Of a stretch of DNA of 12,861 nt, positions 7,038-12,861 are shown piece after piece. The translations under genes and the position numbers were made by a program. A model generated the notes under the pieces. It ran no database searches. It had not been told where the DNA came from and saw only the letters and a list, made by a program, of their open reading frames with translations. Numbering within the stretch: position 1 is the first letter of the stretch; the number at the start of each line of letters is the position of its first letter. The stretch comes from Ignavibacteria bacterium. GTDB taxonomy: Bacteria > Bacteroidota > Ignavibacteria > Kapaibacteriales > UBA4661. The stretch is taken from contig JAAFHM010000089.1 of NCBI GenBank assembly GCA_013298375.1, positions 1-12,861 of the forward strand, in the 5' to 3' direction.

Positions 7038-8783
7038 ATGAAATACCGCTTGTTTCCTCGCCTTGCGCTGTGTTGTTGCTTTATCGCGTATTCTTACTCG
7101 CGTCTTTTTGCTCAGGTTGAACACGTTCCTGTGGCGCATCCCATCTATGATTTCCTCATGCACAGCGAAGCGCGGGGCATTTTCTCGAATTTCTCTTCGA
7201 CGACGCTACCGCTCCAGCGAAAAGAAATCATTGCTGCGCTTGAAGCCATGCGCCGCCGCGATACGCTCCTTTCGGAATCTGAGAAAAATATGCTTGGGAA
7301 TTTCGAGCGGGAATTTCGTATTGTTGCCGCACCTCGTGTTGTTGTTCTGCCGTCGCCGAGCGATTCTATCTCGCTATTTTCACCGCGCTTGTTTTCGCAA
7401 GACGAAAAATTTCTCCTGTTTTACACCTCGCCCGGAGTGACGGTGAGCATTACGCCACTCTTGTCTGCGGAGGTGCGAACAAATTTTGGTAGCGGAGACC
7501 GCGCTCTGCTTGCCACCTACGGAGGACGCATCGGCGGAACGATTGATAGTGCAGTCGGATTCCTTTTACAAGGCACAAGTACAGGCGTGTTTGTGGGCGA
7601 TACGACGTTTTTGAAGCAAGACCCGCAACTCTGGAAAAATCCTACGCTTCGGCTCTACAACGCTGGTTTCGTTAATTTCTCAGAATCGCACGTCCGATAC
7701 GATAATCGCTGGTTTTATGCGGGTGTGGGGCGCGAAACGCGGCTTATTGGGTCGGGATATTTAACGCGGAGCATCATGTCGGACAATAGCATTGCTGCCG
7801 ATGCGTTCATGCTTGGCGCTCGATTTCCGGCAAATAACCCTGCTTCAGAAACAGGCTTTGAATACCGTTTTGTGCATTTTAGCCTTCTCGCAGAGCCGTT
7901 TGACACGCGAGGCAATATCAATCCGCTTGCAAGAGGCGCGGGAACATTTGTGCCGCCGAAATTTATGGCATTTCACCGCGCAGCATTCCGAAGCGGGTGG
8001 GGCGAGGTGGGCGTGTGGGAATCCATCATGTACAGCAATCGCGCTATGGAACTTGCCTATATGACTCCATTCACCTTTCTCAAAGGCGCAAGCGACAACC
8101 TCCGTGACCGCGATAACGGCGCTCTTGGCGTTGACGCAACGGTGCGCCCGTTTCCGGGTGTGCAGTTGAAAGGAAATTTTATGCTGGACGATATTGAATT
8201 TGGAAAACTCGGCAAAGACAGTGCGGGGCGATTTTGGTGGCAAAATAAAATCGCGTGGAATCTCGGCATTATGCTGTCTCCAAGCGCTCTCCCATTTGAT
8301 GCCACGCTGGAATACGCAATGGTTACGCCCTACACCTACACGCACTTCGATCGCCAAAATGCCATGACGCAAGATGGAATACTGCTTACGGGCAATCTTC
8401 CTCCGAATGCCGATGAAATCAAGGCACAAATTCGTTGGTTCTGGGGCGGGCGTTATCCATTGGCGCTTACCGCCGCTTACCGCCGACATGGGCGCAACAC
8501 CTACGATGCGCAGGGCAGATTGCTAGAAAATTACGGCGGTGATGTGGTGTACAGTCCTCGGCGCGACACGGCGACCAATGATTACACCGACCGCACATCG
8601 GTCATTTTTCTCGAAGGAGACCGCGAAGACCGCTTCACGCTGACGCTTTCAGGCGGTTGGGAGATTATTCGCAATGTGAATATGCAGTGGGTTTATCGTT
8701 TTACGGCTATCCAAACGATGCAGGCGCAGACAAGGTTTTCGCCGCATTTTGTCGGTATTACGATTCGCGTGGAGGATTTTTAA
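7038..8783 (+). CDS. outer-membrane beta-barrel protein, capsule-assembly Wzi-like family
   Basis: This 581-residue exported protein looks like the Wzi-like barrels of Bacteroidota. Wzi itself is an outer-membrane lectin that holds capsule to the cell. Residues 1-25 form a signal peptide: KYRLFPR, a hydrophobic LALCCCFIAYS, and a likely cut after RLFA before Q26. A helical N-terminal part (about 31-85) has a HPIYDFLMHSEARGIF segment and PLQRKEIIAALEAM, typical of this family as I recall. The rest alternates aromatic and polar residues in strand-like blocks, such as VRYDNRWFYAGVGRE, and ends in RVEDF, with the terminal Phe that barrel-assembly machinery recognises. The start is chosen for the clean signal peptide. 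In-frame ATGs at 6945, 6969 (overlapping the ligase stop as ATGA) and 6999 would add a second hydrophobic stretch. No capsule genes are in the window, so the family name should not be read as proof of a capsule role. Confidence 0.75.
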   Translation: MKYRLFPRLALCCCFIAYSYSRLFAQVEHVPVAHPIYDFLMHSEARGIFSNFSSTTLPLQRKEIIAALEAMRRRDTLLSESEKNMLGNFEREFRIVAAPRVVVLPSPSDSISLFSPRLFSQDEKFLLFYTSPGVTVSITPLLSAEVRTNFGSGDRALLATYGGRIGGTIDSAVGFLLQGTSTGVFVGDTTFLKQDPQLWKNPTLRLYNAGFVNFSESHVRYDNRWFYAGVGRETRLIGSGYLTRSIMSDNSIAADAFMLGARFPANNPASETGFEYRFVHFSLLAEPFDTRGNINPLARGAGTFVPPKFMAFHRAAFRSGWGEVGVWESIMYSNRAMELAYMTPFTFLKGASDNLRDRDNGALGVDATVRPFPGVQLKGNFMLDDIEFGKLGKDSAGRFWWQNKIAWNLGIMLSPSALPFDATLEYAMVTPYTYTHFDRQNAMTQDGILLTGNLPPNADEIKAQIRWFWGGRYPLALTAAYRRHGRNTYDAQGRLLENYGGDVVYSPRRDTATNDYTDRTSVIFLEGDREDRFTLTLSGGWEIIRNVNMQWVYRFTAIQTMQAQTRFSPHFVGITIRVEDF

Positions 8784-8830
8784 GCGCGGGCAAAATTAAC
8801 ACAGGGTAATCACGTCATAGTGGAAGAACG

Positions 8831-8914
8831 ATGCGCGGAGCGATGGCAGACCACGCCGAAAGCGCTCACCACCACCACCACCAACAATTCATCTTCATTC
8901 CACACGACGTATGA
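8831..8914 (+). CDS. possible small His-rich leader ORF
   Basis: An ATG at 8831 opens a 27-codon frame with five consecutive CAC His codons (8867-8881) followed by two Gln. It ends at TGA 8912-8914, overlapping the ATG (8911) of the next gene as ATGA. GGAAG lies about 4 nt upstream (8822-8826), a better ribosome-binding site than most genes here have. A weak stem-loop can form within it: GAGCG (8838-8842) with CGCTC (8863-8867). It resembles a translationally coupled leader peptide, but the CAC run may be only a simple repeat in a 127-nt intergenic region. It has no recognisable homologue. Confidence 0.3.
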   Translation: MRGAMADHAESAHHHHHQQFIFIPHDV

Positions 8915-9483
8915 TTACTCTTGCCGTTGTTTACCATAGCGGATTCGGACACACCCGCAAACTTGCCGAATCGGTTGCCGATGGCGCACGAAGCCTTGCC
9001 GAAACGACCGTTCACCTCATTCCTGCCGAAGATGCGGATATAGCATGGGATATTCTGAATGCGAGCGATGCAATGATTTTTGGTTCACCAACCTACATGG
9101 GCGCTGTTACGGCGGGATTCAAGGAGTTTATGGATAAAAGCGGCAAACTTTGGTTGAAACACCAATGGAAAGACAAAATCGCTGCCGGATTCACCACATC
9201 AGGGAGTTTTAATGGCGACAAACTCGCCGTTTTACAGCAATTAGCAGGCTTTGCGGCACAGCATGGGATGATTTGGGTAAGTCTTGGTTTAAAGCCCTTC
9301 GACAGCCCCGAAGGCGAAAGCAGCCCACAGGCTTTGAACCGCTTGGGGAGCTATCTTGGCGCAATGGCACGGTCGGTTAATGATAGTCCGGAAGTCACGC
9401 CTCCACAAGGCGACCTTGACACGGCGTATTTTCTCGGACGGCGCGTTGCCGAGCTTACGGCGCGATTTCATGCGGGGCGGTAA
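8911..9483 (+). CDS. flavodoxin-family NAD(P)H-dependent oxidoreductase (WrbA-like)
   Basis: This 190-residue cytosolic flavoprotein probably binds FMN and reduces quinones or other small electron acceptors by two electrons, as WrbA does. The FMN phosphate loop is YHSGFGHTRKLAE (8-20). GSPTYMG (58-64) and TTSGSFNGDK (95-104) are the other two flavin-contacting loops. The segment FAAQHGMIWVSLGL and the later LNRLGSYLGAMA fit the short flavodoxin/WrbA-type family, and the length is usual. The ATG at 8911 is fixed by the family N-terminus (MITLAVVYHSGFGH). No Shine-Dalgarno sequence precedes it; instead the start overlaps the end of the His-rich ORF at 8831-8914. It is convergent with comM. WrbA-like function is inferred; the exact acceptor is not known. 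Confidence 0.93.
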   Translation: MITLAVVYHSGFGHTRKLAESVADGARSLAETTVHLIPAEDADIAWDILNASDAMIFGSPTYMGAVTAGFKEFMDKSGKLWLKHQWKDKIAAGFTTSGSFNGDKLAVLQQLAGFAAQHGMIWVSLGLKPFDSPEGESSPQALNRLGSYLGAMARSVNDSPEVTPPQGDLDTAYFLGRRVAELTARFHAGR

Positions 9484-9489
9484 GAGTCA

Positions 9490-9559
9490 GTAAATTGGCA
9501 TTTATGCGCCCGTGAGTGTGTCTATCTGAGGAGTTGCTTTTTTAGACGTGACCAATTAC
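9490..9559. other. convergent intergenic region with weak inverted repeats
   Basis: Between the convergent flavodoxin-family gene and comM, GTAAATTGG (9490-9498) faces CCAATTAC (9552-9559), and inside them GTCTA (9520-9524) faces TAGAC (9543-9547). A T6 run (9538-9543) lies on the + strand within the loop of the inner stem. This may be a weak bidirectional stop, but it is not a clear intrinsic terminator. No gene is seen here. Confidence 0.25.
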
Positions 9560-9564
9560 CCTCA

Positions 9565-11106
9565 TCACGCATTCCAATATTGCCTATCCAAACTCCGATA
9601 CTGAATTGCCTCGCTGATATGCTGCGGCAAGATATTGTCGCGGTCGGCGAGGTCAGCAATCGTGCGGGCGACCTTCAAAATTCGGTCAAATGCCCGCGCC
9701 GAAAAGCCCATGACCGTCATGGCTTTTTTCATCAATACTTCGCCTTCTGCATCCAAAACGCAGTATTTGCGCAGGTCTTGAGAACTCATATCCGCGTTTT
9801 TGTGAATGCCTTTGCGCCGCGCAAAACGGCGCTTTTGAATGTCTCGCGCCCGCACAACCCGCTCTCGTACTTGGTCGGAGGTTTCGCCTTGCTTCACCGA
9901 CGAGAGTTCGTCGTACTTCACGGGCGTAACGTCCACGTGAATATCAATGCGGTCGAGAAGGGGTCCCGAAATTTTTGCCATGTACTTTTGAATCTGCTGC
10001 GGAGAGCATGAACACTCGTGTTGCGGGTTGCCAAAGTTTCCGCAAGGACAAGGATTCATGGAGCAGACGAGCATGAAATTTGCGGGATATTCAATCGTTT
10101 GCTTGGTGCGCGAAATCGTGACGTGTCTGTCTTCAAGCGGTTGGCGCAAGACTTCCAGCACATTGCGGGCAAATTCGGGCAGTTCGTCCATAAACAGCAC
10201 GCCATGATGCGCCAGCGAAATCTCTCCCGGACGCGCCACGCCTACGCCGCCGCCCACGAGCGCCGCATCCGATATGGTGTGGTGCGGTGCGCGAAAAGGG
10301 CGCACGGTAATGAGTGCTTCGCTTTCGGGCAGCAACCCAACGACGGAATGAATCTTCGTGGTTTCAAGCGCCTCGTCGAGCGTGAGCGGTGGCAAAATTG
10401 TCGGGAGGCGTTTGGCAATCATCGTTTTGCCGCTTCCGGGCGCACCGACCATAATCGCATTGTGTCCGCCTGCTGCCGCTACTTCCAGTGCGCGTTTCGC
10501 ATTTTCCTGCCCTTTCACGTCGTTCCAATCCACCGAATACGTTTCTTTGCGGGTAAAGAGCGTTGCGGGGTCAATGAAGCGAGGTTTGATGCCATTTTCA
10601 CCATTGAGATATTCTATGGTTTCGCGCAACGATTTCACGGGAATAATCTCCACGCCGCTCACCACGGCTGCTTCATCGGCGTTTTGTGCCGGCAGAATCA
10701 CTCGCAACAGCCCCTCGTTTTTTGCGGTAATCGCAATCGGCAGCGCTCCATGAACGGGGCGCAATGTGCCGTCTAGGGCAAGCTCGCCCAGAATCAAAGT
10801 TTTCTCAAGGTCTTGATTGCTCACAATTCCGATAGCCCGCAAAATCCCCACTGCTATCGGCAAGTCAAAGGCACTACCTTCTTTGCGGATGTCCGCCGGG
10901 GCAAGGTTTACTGTGATTTTTTTTCCCGGAAAAATGAAGTGGGAATTTTTAATAGCCGCCGACACACGCTCCCGCGACTCCTTCACGGCAGAATCCGGCA
11001 ATCCCACGACAACAAATGCGGGCAAAGCATTTTCTAAATGTGTTTCGATTTCAACGAGAAATGCCCCAACGCCAAGCGTGGATGCGGTTCGGAGCCGTGA
11101 GAACAT
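9565..11106 (-). CDS. comM: ComM/YifB-family Mg-chelatase-like AAA ATPase
   Basis: This 513-residue protein is a full-length ComM/YifB homologue. In naturally competent bacteria ComM is a hexameric helicase that widens branch migration of incoming DNA during recombination. The N-terminal Lon-S5-like domain (about 1-170) carries FVVVGLPDSAVKESRERV and ITVNLAPADIRKEG. The AAA core has Walker A GAPGSGKT (221-228), Walker B VLFMDE (303-308), N351 in CSMNPCPCG as the sensor region and LLDRIDIHV with R386. Four Cys (353, 355, 365, 367) form the cluster typical of the family. The C-terminal domain ends with FSARAFDRILKVARTIADL (468-486). The start MFSRLRTAS matches the family; no Shine-Dalgarno sequence. 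An A8 run on the coding strand lies in the conserved PGKKITVN segment. It lies 124 nt downstream of nrnA on the same strand. No other competence gene is present here, and the family also occurs in bacteria not known to be competent. Confidence 0.95.
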   Translation of the reverse strand: MFSRLRTASTLGVGAFLVEIETHLENALPAFVVVGLPDSAVKESRERVSAAIKNSHFIFPGKKITVNLAPADIRKEGSAFDLPIAVGILRAIGIVSNQDLEKTLILGELALDGTLRPVHGALPIAITAKNEGLLRVILPAQNADEAAVVSGVEIIPVKSLRETIEYLNGENGIKPRFIDPATLFTRKETYSVDWNDVKGQENAKRALEVAAAGGHNAIMVGAPGSGKTMIAKRLPTILPPLTLDEALETTKIHSVVGLLPESEALITVRPFRAPHHTISDAALVGGGVGVARPGEISLAHHGVLFMDELPEFARNVLEVLRQPLEDRHVTISRTKQTIEYPANFMLVCSMNPCPCGNFGNPQHECSCSPQQIQKYMAKISGPLLDRIDIHVDVTPVKYDELSSVKQGETSDQVRERVVRARDIQKRRFARRKGIHKNADMSSQDLRKYCVLDAEGEVLMKKAMTVMGFSARAFDRILKVARTIADLADRDNILPQHISEAIQYRSLDRQYWNA

Positions 11107-11149
11107 GACAACAAGGTTGAGTGAATGAGAAATACTCTGCTTATAGCGG

Positions 11150-11157
11150 CAAATCTA
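11150..11157 (-). promoter_or_regulatory. possible -7 promoter element of comM
   Basis: On the minus strand TAGATTTG matches the Bacteroidetes -7 consensus TAnnTTTG exactly and ends 43 nt before the comM start. No TTTG lies at the expected distance upstream; the nearest TTG is about 26 nt away, too far. The rest of the 124-nt gap (11107-11230) shows no gene or hairpin that I can support. Confidence 0.3.
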
Positions 11158-11230
11158 CACATTTTCCCCTATATTTTTCTGTACAATTCTTTAGCGCATG
11201 ATTCTCACGTGGGTGGCGGCGCAAGCGTCA

Positions 11231-12268
11231 TCAAACATACTCTTTTGCCAGACGCACGATAGTTTCTTGTGCTTCAGCAAAACTCATTGCGCTGGTGCGG
11301 CATCCGGCAGCATTGGTATGACCACCTCCGCCAAAATGTGCGGCGATTTTATTCACTGGAATTGTTCCTTTGGAGCGCAGCGACATCTTGATTTCATCGG
11401 GCAGTTCCACCACAATCGCCCCCATTTTTACGCCCTGCAAACCAAGCGTTTGCTCAACAAAACCTTCGATATGGTCAATGTTCGTGCCTGTCTCCCGCAT
11501 CATTGCTTGACTGACAAGCATTAGGCACAATCGTCCATCGTGGAACGTTTGCATTGTCGAAAGCGTTCTGCCCAGCAATAGAGCGCGATTCATCGGGTTT
11601 TGGTTAAAAACATTGTCAAAAACCGCGTAAGGTTCTACGCCAATCTCAATCAAACGAGCAATGATGCGGTGGACATCCGCCGTTGTGCGCGGGAAGCGGA
11701 AATTTCCCGTATCGGTCATAATGCCCGTATAAAGCGCTTCAGCAAGTGCGGGCGTACAGTACGTTTTCCCGTCGCGTTTCTCCAAATGAGCCAGAAAGCG
11801 GTATATCAGCTCGGCGGTCGAACAGGCTTCAGTATCAATCGCATAGGCGGCGGCAAATTCTACGGGTGCTTGGTGATGGTCAATCACGGCTTTTACTGCC
11901 GGAGAGCGCATGATTGCTTCTTCCATGCCGCGCATCCGTGCCGGGCTGTTGCCGTCTAGCACAAAAATTACTTCTACACCCGCCAACAGCGCGGTATCGC
12001 GGTCGGCATCAAAGACGCGGATTTCCTTGCTTCCTTCGAGGTAATAAAAATTATCCGGCACGTGGCTGGGATTGACAAGATGAACGGTTTTGCCAAGTTG
12101 CCGCAAAAGGTGCGTGAATCCGAGTTGCGAACCAAGCGAGTCACCGTCGGAATTGACGTGCGTGACGATGCAGAAGGAATGATGCTGCCGAATGATAGCA
12201 AGGCAAGCATTGAAGCCGTCTTCAAACGAAGGGATGTGGGCAAGCGGGGCGAAAGTGAATGATTGCAT
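11231..12268 (-). CDS. nrnA: DHH/DHHA1 phosphoesterase, NrnA-type oligoribonuclease / pAp phosphatase
   Basis: This 345-residue cytosolic protein has both domains of the NrnA family, which degrades nano-RNAs and dinucleotides and, in some members, removes the 3' phosphate from pAp. Metal-binding motifs in the DHH domain are THVNSDGDSLGS (36-47: H37, D41, D43), VLDGN (D105), IDHHQ (D130, H131, H132) and MTDTGNF (D186). The C-terminal DHHA1 domain carries GGGGH (313-317) and the preceding FVEQTLGLQGVKMGAIVVE segment. Family length is usual. The ATG at 12268 (MQSFTFAPLAHI) is preferred; an in-frame ATG at 12328 would add a hydrophobic stretch not expected in this soluble enzyme. No Shine-Dalgarno sequence is present, but a good promoter lies just upstream. 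It is divergent from the MATE gene. The family is firm; pAp activity cannot be told apart from RNA activity by sequence. Cyclic-dinucleotide (GdpP-like) activity is less likely because no PAS/GGDEF domains are present. Confidence 0.92.
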   Translation of the reverse strand: MQSFTFAPLAHIPSFEDGFNACLAIIRQHHSFCIVTHVNSDGDSLGSQLGFTHLLRQLGKTVHLVNPSHVPDNFYYLEGSKEIRVFDADRDTALLAGVEVIFVLDGNSPARMRGMEEAIMRSPAVKAVIDHHQAPVEFAAAYAIDTEACSTAELIYRFLAHLEKRDGKTYCTPALAEALYTGIMTDTGNFRFPRTTADVHRIIARLIEIGVEPYAVFDNVFNQNPMNRALLLGRTLSTMQTFHDGRLCLMLVSQAMMRETGTNIDHIEGFVEQTLGLQGVKMGAIVVELPDEIKMSLRSKGTIPVNKIAAHFGGGGHTNAAGCRTSAMSFAEAQETIVRLAKEYV

Positions 12269-12306
12269 AATGGCGATACTGGTAAAAAAGTATGTGACAA
12301 GCGCTA

Positions 12307-12338
12307 CAAAAATACGTCGCCCATTCATACAAGACAAA
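12307..12338 (-). promoter_or_regulatory. Bacteroidetes-type promoter of nrnA
   Basis: On the minus strand TTTG (12338-12335) is followed after exactly 20 nt by TATTTTTG (12314-12307). This matches the known Bacteroidetes housekeeping promoter, with -33 TTTG and -7 TAnnTTTG. The -7 element ends 38 nt before the nrnA start codon. It is the best promoter in the window. Confidence 0.6.
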
Positions 12339-12409
12339 TCAAACGAAAATTCCTAGTTTTTGCTATCTTGGGCAAACTCGTTCCTTATTCGCCCTACTCT
12401 CGCGTATCT

Positions 12410-12861
12410 ATGCCGTCCGAAACCGCGCATTCATCCCGCAACGATATTTTGCATGGCGCAATTACGCCAACGCTTTGGTCGTTCACAACACCGCTCGTTT
12501 TTAGCTTTTTGATGACGATTATTTATTCGTGGATTGATACTTACTTCGTCAGTCATCTGGGAGCAGCAGCGATAGCTGCCGTCGGGCTTTCGGAGCAGTT
12601 TTATTATTTCACCTATACCGCAGCAAGCGGCTTCACTATTGGCACAGGAACAATTATTGCGCGTCGCGTTGGCGAAGGCAATGAACGCGAGGCGGAGACT
12701 GTTGCCGTGCAGGGCTTGGCGGGTGCGCTGGTGGTTTCAATGGCGATTATGCTGGTGATGCAAGTTCTTGTGCCGTTTGCCCTGCCGAGGTTCGGCGTAC
12801 AGGGGCAAACGCTGGAATATGCGCGGGAGTATTTGCCAACGCTGCTTGCGGGCTTGCCGTT
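12410..12861 (+). CDS. MATE-family multidrug/toxic compound efflux transporter (5' part)
   Basis: This is a partial gene: 150 residues, open to the right edge, of a protein that would be about 440-460 residues in full. The first part matches the start of MATE (multi-antimicrobial extrusion) antiporters. These export drugs or metabolites using the H+ or Na+ gradient across the inner membrane. Residues 16-29 (GAITPTLWSFTTPL) and SWIDTYFVSHLGAAAIAAVGLSE (40-62) correspond to the usual first-helix region and the D-T-x-F-V-x-x-L-G loop. SGFTIGTGTIIARRVGEGNEREA (73-95) matches the second conserved loop, and VVSMAIMLVMQVLVPFALPRFG is a further membrane helix. The start ATG at 12410 gives a short hydrophilic N-terminus. 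No Shine-Dalgarno sequence is present. TATCTTGG at 12364-12371 is one base from a -7 element but has no -33 partner. It is divergent from nrnA. Confidence 0.9.
   Translation, partial: MPSETAHSSRNDILHGAITPTLWSFTTPLVFSFLMTIIYSWIDTYFVSHLGAAAIAAVGLSEQFYYFTYTAASGFTIGTGTIIARRVGEGNEREAETVAVQGLAGALVVSMAIMLVMQVLVPFALPRFGVQGQTLEYAREYLPTLLAGLP

Noticed and set aside
8867..8881. CAC trinucleotide repeat as a CRISPR or tandem-repeat locus
   Set aside because: There are only five 3-nt units and no spacers; at most it is a simple repeat or part of the small ORF.
9297..9315. CTTCGACAG...CCGAAGG palindrome-like stretch resembling the REP at 111-166
   Set aside because: It encodes KPFDSPEG inside the flavodoxin-family gene and lacks the CTCAGGATGAAG core; probably coincidence.
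10018..10776. A 252-codon plus-strand open frame inside comM
   Set aside because: It is antisense to the ATPase core of comM, is Arg/His/Cys-rich and has no family resemblance.

Overview
The window is mostly conserved housekeeping and envelope genes at roughly 50% G+C. It contains no rRNA, tRNA, CRISPR array or insertion sequence that I can see. The organism is most likely a Gram-negative bacterium of the Bacteroidota/Chlorobiota (FCB) group. Three things point that way: the CTP synthase has Bacteroidetes-like sequence features (for example a PGFG rather than PGGFG glutaminase loop); almost no gene has a clear Shine-Dalgarno sequence; and one promoter matches the Bacteroidetes consensus TTTG / TAnnTTTG with a 20-nt spacer (minus strand, 12307-12338). 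An outer-membrane beta-barrel protein shows that the cell is diderm. The phylum assignment is inference, not proof.

Layout, left to right. Positions 1-61 may hold the first codons of a minus-strand gene cut by the window edge. An intergenic stretch with a REP-like palindrome (111-166) follows. Next comes a minus-strand MECR/Etr1-like 2-enoyl thioester reductase of the MDR superfamily (289-1269), divergent from pyrG, CTP synthase (1441-3063, +). Downstream of pyrG on the same strand lie a lipoprotein FKBP-type prolyl isomerase (3214-3666), a NuiA-like nuclease inhibitor (3748-4158) and a PrsW-family intramembrane protease (4225-5190). These three probably form one transcription unit that ends at a good intrinsic terminator (5210-5268). 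An AMP-forming acyl-CoA/acid ligase (5308-6972) and a Wzi-like outer-membrane barrel protein (7038-8783) come next. Then there is a short His-rich ORF (8831-8914) that overlaps the start of a WrbA-like flavodoxin-family protein (8911-9483).

The right part is mainly minus strand. A comM/YifB Mg-chelatase-like AAA ATPase (9565-11106) lies downstream of an nrnA-type DHH phosphoesterase (11231-12268). nrnA diverges from the 5' part of a MATE-family transporter (12410 to the right edge, +).

The genes do not add up to an obvious single system. The most unusual element is the NuiA-like inhibitor. It keeps the residues I recall as important for nuclease binding, including the exact C-terminal sequence, but has no cognate nuclease here and sits between a surface chaperone-type lipoprotein and a membrane protease. 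The second is the small ORF with five consecutive His codons, which overlaps the following gene's start as ATGA. I found no convincing evidence of a wholly new multi-gene system.
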